This document shows positions 47,301 through 54,324 of a DNA stretch of 64,000 bases, piece by piece. Position 1 is the stretch's first letter; each line of letters begins with the position of its first letter. Below the pieces are notes generated by a model that made no database searches, was not told where the DNA came from, and worked only from the letters and a program-made list of their open reading frames with translations. This DNA comes from Pontiella sulfatireligans (lineage in GTDB: Bacteria; Verrucomicrobiota; Kiritimatiellia; Kiritimatiellales; Pontiellaceae), in NCBI RefSeq assembly GCF_900890705.1, contig NZ_CAAHFH010000001.1, positions 3,224,001-3,288,000 of the forward strand, written 5' to 3'. The translations under genes were made by a program, and so were the position numbers.

Positions 47301-47425
47301 ATGGTGAAGTTCGGGTTTTCGAGACGGCCCAGTTTCCGGTACGACATAAAGCCGGCCATAATCAGCAGAATGGTCATCACAACCATCACTGTCCGTTTGT
47401 TCAGTGCAAATGATGCGGGGTTCAT
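44387..47425 (-). CDS. RND efflux permease, pump 2
   Basis: A 1012-residue RND transporter. Transmembrane segment 1 is at residues about 12-30 (VMVVMTILLIMAGFMSY) and further groups lie near 330-540 and 840-1005. TM4 reads GALILALGMLVDNAIVVADG, so the usual DD pair is D-N. This points to a different RND subgroup from pump 1, with a modified proton relay. The CDS starts at the ATG at 47425. Adaptor and TolC genes flank it in the same direction, forming a complete tripartite pump. Substrate is unknown; drug or metal-type export are both possible. Confidence 0.9.
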   Translation of the reverse strand: MNPASFALNKRTVMVVMTILLIMAGFMSYRKLGRLENPNFTIKTALVVTQYPGASPSEVEEEVTDPIEEAIQSMSQLKEVYSTSMDGLSIVYVDIQDAFNSTELPQIWDELRKKISDMQGELPPGAEPSIVNDDFGDVYGVFFAMTGAGHTYADLKAYAEELKTELLHCDDVAKIAFWGLQQEMVFVEFERARLTELGLSPEAIAGTLQSQNAVQPSGKVEIDGNYIRITPTGDFASEQLIADLYVGNGGELVRLGDIATIRRGYYDPKRQIMSFNGEPAIGIGISTVVGGNVVAMGESIKEKLAELELMQPEGIELHSIYYQSEMVTGAVNGFVLNLIEAVVIVVVLLMFFMGWQSGLLIGAVLVLNICGTLLGMFVLEIELQKVSLGALILALGMLVDNAIVVADGILIRVARGESREEAAFDVVRDTQWPLLGATLISILAFTAVGFSAGNVGEFCRSLFDVMMMSLLFSWVLAVTVTPLFCVWFLKIPDTHGKDPYDKPMFRRYRKMLHAVAHHRVIAVAATVVLLVAAVAGFKKVPQTFFPESPTPYFYINYWRPAGTHINRTAEDLDQIDAYIRSLDGVKQTSSYAGEGTLRFMLLYNYETPDPSYGMVLVEADDYHDIDRLVKEIDIYMKENCPEAEPYCSTIPNGPPMAFYVEARFFGPDKAVLESLGKQALEIMRAEPTAKDARLDWRQPVQVLRPHYSETQARRVGVTRADLASALQLNFNGTVTGLYREGNELIPIMVRPPESERTTVDNLNDVQVWSSTSRAFIPINQVVSGMENEWEWPYVMRRDRRNTITARCNPVYGLADTLRLKVAEQIEAIELPPGYRFEWAGEFKESAEAQAPLAAIFPICLLGMFVITVWLFNSVRRPLIIFMTVPLSIIGVTAALLLTGFPFGFMCILGFLGLSGMLIKNAVVLIDEIELQLKRGVEPYKAVLDSSVSRVRPVVMAAGTTILGMAPLLTDALYSGMAVTIMGGLFAATFLTLIIVPVVYTLVYRIKVDPKHL

Positions 47426-47467
47426 CAACGGTTCCTCTGTACGCCTCCGCTAAGCGGCGAATTGAAA

Positions 47468-48622
47468 TTAACGAATAGATGCGGTTTTCAGGCTCAAGTT
47501 TTCATAGATCAGGCCGGGGCCGGATACGACGACCTTTTCGCCCTCGGCCAGACCGGAAAGAACGACCATCCGCGATGCGCCGGCCAATGCGCCAACCTTG
47601 ACCGGCCGACGCGCCGACGCGCCGGATTGTTCGTCATAAACCCAAACGGCCGAGCCGCCGTTTGCATCGGAAACCAGCGCCGACACCGGCACCGTTAAAG
47701 CCGAGGCACGAGCCGCGCCGGCCACCCAGGATACGTTGGCCGTCATGCCTGGCAGGATGCGGCGTTCCGAAGGCGCCGGCATTCCAAACGTTGCGGCATA
47801 GGTGCGCGTGAGCGGATCGGCCTGCGTGCTCCATTCCTTCAACCGGGCCTCGAAAACCTTACCTTGCATGGCAGGGAAAGAGGCATCCGCCGTAATGAAT
47901 TCCGTATCAGCCAGCGCGTTCGCCGCTTCATTTTCCGGAACGTTCACTACAATTTCGAGCAGCTGTATATTGTGGTAGCGCAGCACCACCTGACCGGGGG
48001 AAATCATCTCGTGGTTTTCAACAAGCTGTTCCGTCACCGTGCCGTCGTAGGGCGCCAGCAGCGCCGCATCCTTCAGCGCGTGCCGTGCAATCTGCAGCTG
48101 AGCATTCAGTGTTTTCACAGAAGCATCCGCGGAATTCCGAGCGTTCTTTGCGTGGTCGTAGTCCGACTGAGGCACCACCTTTTCCTCAAACAGCTCCGAT
48201 ATGCGCTGGTAGTCCTGGGCGGCGTTTTGCTGCATCGCAACCGCGCCGGCAAGCTGCGCCTCCAGCGTCATGATGCGGTCTTCAAAATCGCGCGGATCCA
48301 CCTGCATCAGCAGATCGCCCTTTTGCACCGGCGCACCCAGATTGACCGTCACCTGTGTAAGCGGACCGCCCACGCGGAACGAGAGCGCCGACTCCTCCGA
48401 TGCCTTCACGATGCCCGGATAACTGTAGCGGTGTTCCACCGGCTCACGCTTCACCAGCACGAAACGCACCGGACGCGGCGCGCTTTGCTGCGCCAGCTTT
48501 GTTTCAGCTTCATGCTTCGCGGCTTCATTCCTTTTCGCGCTCGAGACGCTGATCAGCGCAACGACGGCAACCAGCAACGCGCCGCCGCCGATTCCAATAA
48601 CGGTTTTTTTATTCAGCTTCAT
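47468..48622 (-). CDS. RND efflux periplasmic adaptor, pump 2
   Basis: A 384-residue membrane-fusion protein. The N-terminal segment (VIGIGGGALLVAVVALISVSS) is a membrane anchor or signal. The lipoyl half-motifs are HRYSYPGIVKASEESALSFRVGGP near 60-85 and LLAPYDGTVTEQLVENHEMI near 195. A coiled hairpin lies between them, and the beta-barrel and proximal domains follow. GGAG precedes the ATG. It lies 12 bases after the TetR-family gene and 39 bases before the permease. Confidence 0.9.
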   Translation of the reverse strand: MKLNKKTVIGIGGGALLVAVVALISVSSAKRNEAAKHEAETKLAQQSAPRPVRFVLVKREPVEHRYSYPGIVKASEESALSFRVGGPLTQVTVNLGAPVQKGDLLMQVDPRDFEDRIMTLEAQLAGAVAMQQNAAQDYQRISELFEEKVVPQSDYDHAKNARNSADASVKTLNAQLQIARHALKDAALLAPYDGTVTEQLVENHEMISPGQVVLRYHNIQLLEIVVNVPENEAANALADTEFITADASFPAMQGKVFEARLKEWSTQADPLTRTYAATFGMPAPSERRILPGMTANVSWVAGAARASALTVPVSALVSDANGGSAVWVYDEQSGASARRPVKVGALAGASRMVVLSGLAEGEKVVVSGPGLIYENLSLKTASIR

Positions 48623-48634
48623 TCCAACAGTCTC

Positions 48635-49291
48635 CTAAGCGGGTTTGTCCAACGGCAAGCCCAGCGCCCACTGCGTCTGGCTCACCAGTAAATCTTCCAG
48701 TTTTTGGAGGTATTCCTCCGAATATGCCGCCACGTCCAGCCGCTTGAGCATCGCCTTCATATAGTTTGCGTGAGCAAAGATCGGCATCTTCATGACGGCG
48801 GCATGCAGGAAGGCGTCTTCGTTTGTCATCGCGGGATCAACCAGTTTGAAGAAGCGGTACATTCCGTCCATGCTGGGATCGAGATGCTCCGTCCTGAACA
48901 ATTCATACAGGGCGTCATCGCGCTGGAGCAGCTGGTAGATCACCTGCGAATGCCAGGGGGCACGGCCGGAGCGGAACATGTCGTCAATTTCACCCGCGAC
49001 AATCGAACGGATCATCTGTGAAAACGCTTCCCGATCCGGCGGATCGGAGGCTAAATCTGCCATCAACGATTCGCGGGCTTTCGACATATAATCCTTCATC
49101 GCTTCCCGAACCACCGCCTCGAACAAGCCGTCTTTGCCTCCAAAATGATAGTGAATGCTGCCGATGTTTTCACCGGAGCGGTCGGCCACGGCGCGGGTCG
49201 ACACATTGTCCAACCCCACCTCGGCAGCCAGCTCGCCGGCCGCGTTGATCATTTTCATTTTAGTCGTTTCACTTGCTGAATATTTAGCCAC
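48635..49291 (-). CDS. TetR-family regulator (CerR/DUF1956 type) of pump 2
   Basis: A 218-residue regulator starting at GTG (49291) with GGGGA upstream. The helix-turn-helix spans about residues 9-50 (INAAGELAAEVGLDNVSTRA, GENIGSIHYHFGGKDGLF). The C-terminal part, with FRSGRAPWHSQVIYQLL, resembles the CerR/DUF1956 ligand domain. It heads the operon with adaptor, permease and tolC and probably represses it. The upstream region has AATTTA/TAAATT arms with a 10-base spacer (49341-49362) as a weak operator candidate. Confidence 0.88.
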   Translation of the reverse strand: MAKYSASETTKMKMINAAGELAAEVGLDNVSTRAVADRSGENIGSIHYHFGGKDGLFEAVVREAMKDYMSKARESLMADLASDPPDREAFSQMIRSIVAGEIDDMFRSGRAPWHSQVIYQLLQRDDALYELFRTEHLDPSMDGMYRFFKLVDPAMTNEDAFLHAAVMKMPIFAHANYMKAMLKRLDVAAYSEEYLQKLEDLLVSQTQWALGLPLDKPA

Positions 49292-49403
49292 AACGCGTCC
49301 CCATGCAATTAATCAAACGACCAAGCTTAATCATCCGCCTAATTTAGTAAACCGATTAAATTTAAAAAATCTACAGAACCGCACGCAGGCAGATAAATGT
49401 TTA

Positions 49404-49565
49404 GACGGGATTACAAGATGGACAGGATCACTAGCGCCAAAAAAAACCTAATGTCGATTCGCAACAGAGGATGAATGGCAACGAATGAATGTAGGCAAAC
49501 ACATAAAGGGTCGTGCGCTAAGGAACGTACCGAGACCTAAATCCTGGTCATCCTGTAATCCCGTC
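49404..49565. repeat. 162-base element with 25-base terminal inverted repeats
   Basis: The left end (GACGGGATTACAAGATGGAC then AGGAT) and the right end (ATCCTGGTCATCCTGTAATC then CCGTC) are complementary in 23 of 25 positions. The interior has no coding potential. Size and structure resemble a MITE or large REP-like element. It occupies the gap between the pump 2 regulator and the ABC-F gene. Confidence 0.75.
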
Positions 49566-49589
49566 AAATAAAAGACATGCAGGGGGAGC

Positions 49590-51497
49590 CTACGAAATGG
49601 CTTCGGCGGTCGTCTCCCAGGCGGCTTCCAAGGCGTGGATCTCGGACTGGATTTTTGCGAGGCGGGTGTTGATGGAGGCAAAGTCGGCGTCGCGCTTCGT
49701 CATCATTTCATTGGTCAACGCCACCTGTTCTTCGGTCAGCCTTTCGATCTTGTTCTCAATCTTCTTGAGCGCCTTTTCGGCCTCGCGTTGCTCCGCCCTC
49801 GCCTTGCGCCCATCCTTGCCTTTGGCTGCCGGCTGGCCGGGATCCTGAACAGGAGTGGCTTGCGGCTTTCCGGTTTCAGGTTTCAAGTTTCGACCTTCCA
49901 TCTTCTCAAGATAGTAGTCGTACCCTCCGGGGAAGCGGGAAACTCCGGTCTGGTCTATGGCAATGATGTGTTCGGCAATGTTGCGCACGAAGGTGACGTC
50001 GTGGCTGACCACGCAAAGCGCACCTTTGTAGTCCTTGAGCGCGGACTCCAGCGCTTCTCGTCCGTTAACGTCGAGGTGGGTGGTCGGCTCGTCGAGCAGC
50101 AGAAGGTTGGGCGGATCAATAAAGAGCCGGGCAAAGGCCAAACGAATCTTTTCGCCACCGCTGAGGATTTCGCATTTTTTATCAACCGAATCGCCGCTGA
50201 AGCCGAAGCCGCCGAGCAGCTTGCGGACATCGGAATCCGAGGCCGCCGCATTACCGCTTTTCACGATATGAAAGACGCTGCTTTCCGGCGACATGGTTTC
50301 CGCGAAATCCTGACTCTGATAACCTACCACCACTTTGTGACCGAGCACGCGCTTTCCGGAACTCAGCGCCAATGCGCCGGCCAGCGAGCGCAGCAAAGTC
50401 GTTTTGCCCATGCCGTTATAGCCGACCAGCGCCACTTTTTCGCCCCGGTTGATCTGTAGATCCAATCCTTGGAAAATCCAGCGATTGCTGTCGTAGGTTA
50501 AACCGGCCTGTTCGAGCCGGATAATTTCGTGGCCGCTATGCGGCGGGGCGGCCAGGCGTATTTTCGAAAGATTGGCAACGGCGGCCGGCGCATCGATGAT
50601 TTTCATTTTTTCAAGCTGCTTGATGCGGCTCTGCACTTGGGCGGCCTTGGTGCTCTTGGCGCGGAAGCGCCGAATAAAACTTTCGATCTGCTCGCGCTCG
50701 CGATCCTGGTTTTTCTTGGCGGCGAGCTGATGGTAGATTCGGTCTTCGCGTTCTTTCAGATAGTAGTCGTAACCGCCTTGGTAGCGTGTGGTATTGCCCC
50801 CCGCAATTTCGATCGTGATGGTAACGAGCGAGCGCAGCAGATAGCGGTCGTGCGAAATCAGCAGCATCGTGCCCTCGTAGGCGCGCAGGAATTTTTGCAG
50901 CCACTCAACCGCCGGCAGGTCGAGATAGTTCGACGGCTCGTCGAGCATCAGCAAATCCGGATTGGCAATCAGCGTGCGGGCCAGCTCGGCGCGCATCTGC
51001 CACCCGCCGGAAAATGAGGTGAACGGCTTGTCGAACTCTTCCACCTTGAAACCCAGCCCGCAAAGCGCCGCCTCGGCCCGGCTGCGCATTTCATAGCCTC
51101 CAAGATGCTCGTATTCATGCTGCAAAGTTCCAATCTGCTTGAGCGCGCGCTCCTTTTCCGCCGGTTCGAAGCGGCCCATCTTCTCCTCCAGCGCATGGAT
51201 CTTTTCAGGGATGGTCTTAAGCTCGGAAATCGAGTCTTCGGTGTATTCGAGCAGGTTTTGACTGACCGCGTGCGGGTTCAGTTGCTGGTGCAAATAGCCG
51301 ATGCGGCAGTGCTTCGGCAGCACAACATCGCCCTTATCGGCCTCGATGTCGTGACCGATCAATCCGAAAATCGTACTCTTGCCCGCCCCGTTTGGGCCGA
51401 CAATTCCGATCCGCTCGCCGGCGTTGATCCGGAACGTTACCGACTTCAGTACGTCCTGCGCACCAAACTGTTTGCTTACCTGTATAAAATCAATCAT
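49590..51497 (-). CDS. ABC-F family ATP-binding protein
   Basis: A 635-residue soluble protein with two ABC domains: Walker A GPNGAGKST near residue 36 and GYNGMGKTT near 350; signatures SFSGGWQMR and LSGGEKIRL; Walker B LLMLDEPSNYLD and LLLLDEPTTHLD. The inter-domain linker (EREDRIYHQLAAKKNQDRE) is helical and basic. The C-terminus adds a coiled coil (EKALKKIENKIERL). ABC-F proteins act on the ribosome; some protect against antibiotics, others are general factors, and I cannot choose here. The second of two tandem ATGs (51497) gives the better spacing to GGAG. The frame is open 55 codons further upstream, but that part is repeat-like intergenic DNA. Confidence 0.9.
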   Translation of the reverse strand: MIDFIQVSKQFGAQDVLKSVTFRINAGERIGIVGPNGAGKSTIFGLIGHDIEADKGDVVLPKHCRIGYLHQQLNPHAVSQNLLEYTEDSISELKTIPEKIHALEEKMGRFEPAEKERALKQIGTLQHEYEHLGGYEMRSRAEAALCGLGFKVEEFDKPFTSFSGGWQMRAELARTLIANPDLLMLDEPSNYLDLPAVEWLQKFLRAYEGTMLLISHDRYLLRSLVTITIEIAGGNTTRYQGGYDYYLKEREDRIYHQLAAKKNQDREREQIESFIRRFRAKSTKAAQVQSRIKQLEKMKIIDAPAAVANLSKIRLAAPPHSGHEIIRLEQAGLTYDSNRWIFQGLDLQINRGEKVALVGYNGMGKTTLLRSLAGALALSSGKRVLGHKVVVGYQSQDFAETMSPESSVFHIVKSGNAAASDSDVRKLLGGFGFSGDSVDKKCEILSGGEKIRLAFARLFIDPPNLLLLDEPTTHLDVNGREALESALKDYKGALCVVSHDVTFVRNIAEHIIAIDQTGVSRFPGGYDYYLEKMEGRNLKPETGKPQATPVQDPGQPAAKGKDGRKARAEQREAEKALKKIENKIERLTEEQVALTNEMMTKRDADFASINTRLAKIQSEIHALEAAWETTAEAIS

Positions 51498-51810
51498 CAT
51501 AACTCCAAAGGCGGAAGAACCTACCGAAACCTTCCACCGATTGGAACTTTTGTATGATTCCTTTTTTTCAGGTCGTGCCCATGCCGATGGGTCGCTGTGG
51601 TTGGTTGAGAATCGGCGGAACGGATTCCGTGTATTCGGTGAATTCCGTGGTGAAAATCCCATTCAGATTGATTCGGCATAATAAAATGCCCGTCGCGGAC
51701 ACACGCAGAACCAAACCCATATTAGTGCTTTACATTGAGTAAGGATTTCATACCTTGGCGACTTCTCGGCACACGTAGTGCCCATATATAAATTTTTTGG
51801 AGTTTTTGAA
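51498..51810. other. Gene-free region between divergent ABC-F and DUF2760 genes
   Basis: About 313 bases without a supportable gene. It contains a hairpin TTCCA/TTGGAA near 51534 and low-complexity sequence around 51622-51660 (ATTCCGTG/ATTCGGTG/ATTCCGTG direct repeats). Both divergent promoters should be here, but none is convincing by eye. Confidence 0.4.
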
Positions 51811-52293
51811 ATGAACAAACTAAGACTGGCCTTCAAGGCCTTTTTCGCAACATTGAAGTCCGGCGCCCCGGCGTCGATCGAAGCAAAGCCTGAAACGGTT
51901 GTGGTTAAACCTGCGCGCAGCGAGGCGCTGACCTTGCTTGCCGCCCTGCAGCGCGAAGCGCGACTGGTGGACTTTTTGATGGAGCCGCTCGACGGCTATT
52001 CCGACCAGCAAGTCGCCGCCGCCGTACGCGACATTCAGGCCGACAGCCGCAAAGTGCTCGAACGCATTTTTTCACTCAAGCCGCTGCGCTCGGAAAACGA
52101 AGGATCGCAAATCACCGTTCCCTCCGGCTTCGATGCCGGCGCCGTCAAACTGACCGGCAACGTTGCCGGCGAAGCGCCCTACACCGGCGAGCTGATGCAT
52201 CCGGGCTGGACGGCCGCCAAACTGGACCTTCCCGTCTGGCAAGGCTCCGACGCCAGCGCAAAGATCGTCGCCCCCGCCGAAATCGAAATCTAA
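51811..52293 (+). CDS. DUF2760 domain-containing protein
   Basis: A 160-residue protein matching DUF2760: after a basic N-terminus (MNKLRLAFKAFFATLK) comes a helical part (LLAALQREARLVDFLMEPL, YSDQQVAAAVRDIQADSRK). A beta-rich end with YTGELMHPGWTAAKLDLPVW is the family hallmark. GGAG lies 8 bases upstream. It is followed by two Hsp70-like genes in the same direction. The linkage of DUF2760 with such Hsp70s recurs in other genomes, so it may be a partner or co-chaperone. No biochemical function is known to me. Confidence 0.85.
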   Translation: MNKLRLAFKAFFATLKSGAPASIEAKPETVVVKPARSEALTLLAALQREARLVDFLMEPLDGYSDQQVAAAVRDIQADSRKVLERIFSLKPLRSENEGSQITVPSGFDAGAVKLTGNVAGEAPYTGELMHPGWTAAKLDLPVWQGSDASAKIVAPAEIEI

Positions 52294-52310
52294 TCTGGGA
52301 TCAGATGGTT

Positions 52311-52373
52311 TGACCGCAAAGACGCGAAGACGCAAAGGAATTAAATCTTCGCTTCTTAGCGTCTTCGCGGTCA
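52311..52373. repeat. Imperfect palindrome between DUF2760 and hsp70 genes
   Basis: TGACCGCAAAGACGCGAAGA (52311 on) pairs with TCTTCGCGGTCA-type sequence ending at 52373; about 23 of 27 positions match around an AT-rich loop. It may act as a terminator or attenuator between the genes, but its GACGC/AAGACGC content also looks like a dispersed repeat. Confidence 0.55.
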
Positions 52374-52434
52374 TACAAAATCAGCCTTTCTTTTTTATAA
52401 AACGAATCCGCATCAGCGGAGGAGGACTACTCTT

Positions 52435-54177
52435 ATGAATTCAAAATATGCCATTGGAATCGACCTTGGAACAACGAACTCGGCGCTGGCCTACCGCAGC
52501 CTTGAAACAGAGGATGCGCCCGTAGAATGCCTCGCCATTCCCCAGCTGGTGGACCAGGCCACCGAAGAGGCGCGCACCACGCTGCCCTCCTTTATGTATC
52601 TCGGCACCGAAGACGAAGGCTGGAACGTCGGTGAATGGGCGCGGCGCCGCGCCGCCGAAGCACCGGGGCGCACCGTGGCCGCCGCCAAGTCGTGGCTCTG
52701 CCACAGCCGCGTCGACCGCCACGAAGCCATTCTGCCGTGGGGCGCTCCCGACGACGTTGCAAAATGCTCGCCGGTCGAAGCCTCGAAACGATACCTCCAG
52801 CATTTGGCCGATGCGTGGAACGCGCAGTTCCCGGACGCTCCGTTTGCCAAACAGGAACTGGTGCTGACCGTACCGGCCTCGTTCGACTCCAGCGCCCGTG
52901 AGCTGACCAGCCTCGCCGCCAAAGAGGCCGGCCTACCGAAAAACTTTATCCTGCTCGAAGAGCCGCAGTCGGCCGTTTATGCATGGCTCGCCGAGGTCGG
53001 CGACGACTGGCGCAAGCAGCTCAACAAAGACGACACCCTGCTCGTCTGCGACGTCGGCGGCGGTACGACCGACTTTACGCTCGTGCGCGTTGAAGATGAA
53101 GACGGCGATCTCGTACTGCGCCGCGTCGCCGTCGGCAACCACATTTTGGTGGGTGGCGACAACATGGACCTGTTCACTGCGCACATTGCCCAGCAGGCTT
53201 TCGCCGAACAGGGCGTGACCGTCGATGCGTGGCAGTCAACCGCCCTCTGGCACGCCTGCCGACAGGCCAAGGAAAACCTGCTCGACCCCGCCGGCGCGGA
53301 AACGCATCCGGTCACCGTGCTCGGGCGCGGGCGCAAAGTGATCGGCGGCAATATTTCCGTTGATCTCAACCGCCAACAGATTTCCGACGCGTTGCTCGAA
53401 GGCTTTTTCCCGGCCTGCAAGCTGGCTGACCGCCCGCAGCGCACGCAGCTTTCGGGCTTCCGCGAACTCGGCCTCCCCTACGAGCACGACACGGCCATCA
53501 CCCGCCATCTGGCGGCGTTCCTCGGCATGCACGCCGAAGACGGTGCATCGGTGCGTCCGACGCATGTGCTGTTTAACGGCGGCGTGTTTAAATCCGACAT
53601 TTTCAAGAACCGCCTGATGGAGCTGATGGGCTCGTGGTTCGACAAAGCGCCGCAGCTGCTCGACGGCAACGAAGACCTCGACCATGCAGTGGCCACCGGC
53701 GGTGCGTTCTACGCGGCGGCGAAGCACAGCGGCGGCATTCGCATCCGCGGCGGCACGGCGCGCGCCTACTATCTCGGCATCGAAACCGCCGGCCTCGCCA
53801 TTCCCGGCGCACCGCGTCCGCTGAATGCATTCTGCGTGGTTCCGGCCGGTATGGAGGAAGGCACCGAAATTGAAGTGCCCGGCGATTCGTTCGGTCTCGT
53901 GACCGGCGAGCCGGCCCATTTCCGCGTGCTCAGCTCCGCCGTCCGCAAGCAGGACAAGCCGGGCGACCTGCTCGGCTCATGGACCGAAGAGGAGCTGCAG
54001 GAAACCGATTCGCTTGAAGCCGAGCTTCCGGCAGCGGAAGGCGCCGAAGACGGTGGCGGATACATTCCCGTGCGCTTCGAATCGCGCGTCACCGAACTCG
54101 GCATCTTCGAGCTCTGGTGCGTCAGCACCATCACCGACCACCGCTGGAAACTCGAATTCAGCGTCCGCGAGGATTAG
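52435..54177 (+). CDS. Hsp70-family protein, short form
   Basis: A 580-residue Hsp70-type ATPase. Phosphate-1 motif IGIDLGTTNSALAY is at residue 5-18, phosphate-2 LLVCDVGGGTTDFTLV near 203, and adenosine motif HVLFNGGVFKSDIF near 378. The part after about 480 is a short beta-rich domain (YIPVRFESRVTELGIFELW) and there is no helical lid as in DnaK. This is therefore a non-canonical Hsp70 rather than the housekeeping chaperone. GGAGGAGG precedes the ATG. It sits between DUF2760 and a second, larger Hsp70. No grpE or dnaJ is adjacent. Client proteins are unknown. Confidence 0.92.
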   Translation: MNSKYAIGIDLGTTNSALAYRSLETEDAPVECLAIPQLVDQATEEARTTLPSFMYLGTEDEGWNVGEWARRRAAEAPGRTVAAAKSWLCHSRVDRHEAILPWGAPDDVAKCSPVEASKRYLQHLADAWNAQFPDAPFAKQELVLTVPASFDSSARELTSLAAKEAGLPKNFILLEEPQSAVYAWLAEVGDDWRKQLNKDDTLLVCDVGGGTTDFTLVRVEDEDGDLVLRRVAVGNHILVGGDNMDLFTAHIAQQAFAEQGVTVDAWQSTALWHACRQAKENLLDPAGAETHPVTVLGRGRKVIGGNISVDLNRQQISDALLEGFFPACKLADRPQRTQLSGFRELGLPYEHDTAITRHLAAFLGMHAEDGASVRPTHVLFNGGVFKSDIFKNRLMELMGSWFDKAPQLLDGNEDLDHAVATGGAFYAAAKHSGGIRIRGGTARAYYLGIETAGLAIPGAPRPLNAFCVVPAGMEEGTEIEVPGDSFGLVTGEPAHFRVLSSAVRKQDKPGDLLGSWTEEELQETDSLEAELPAAEGAEDGGGYIPVRFESRVTELGIFELWCVSTITDHRWKLEFSVRED

Positions 54178-54240
54178 GCAGAATGATTTGAACCACTTCG
54201 TTATTTGCTTCGCAAATTATCTACCGCGTTGCTCAAGGGT

Positions 54241-54285
54241 GGCAGAATAATTTAAAAATCGGTGGGCGGGAAAAATTATTCTGCC
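54241..54285. repeat. GGCAGAATAATTT palindrome
   Basis: Perfect 13-base arms GGCAGAATAATTT (54241-54253) and AAATTATTCTGCC (54273-54285) surround a GC-rich 19-base loop. Partial copies lie beside it (GCAGAATGATTT at 54179 and AATTATTCTGCC at 54290). It lies between the two Hsp70 genes. Confidence 0.8.
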
Positions 54286-54324
54286 ACTCAATTATTCTGC
54301 CCTAAAAACAACGGAACTGATTTC

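Noticed and set aside
51498..51662. 55-codon N-terminal extension of the ABC-F protein
   Set aside because: The extension translates low-complexity intergenic repeats; family members begin at the tandem ATG with GGAG upstream.
54262..54324. Alternative upstream start of the large Hsp70
   Set aside because: The GTG at 54262 lies in the loop of the GGCAGAATAATTT palindrome and adds residues not seen in the Hsp70 fold.
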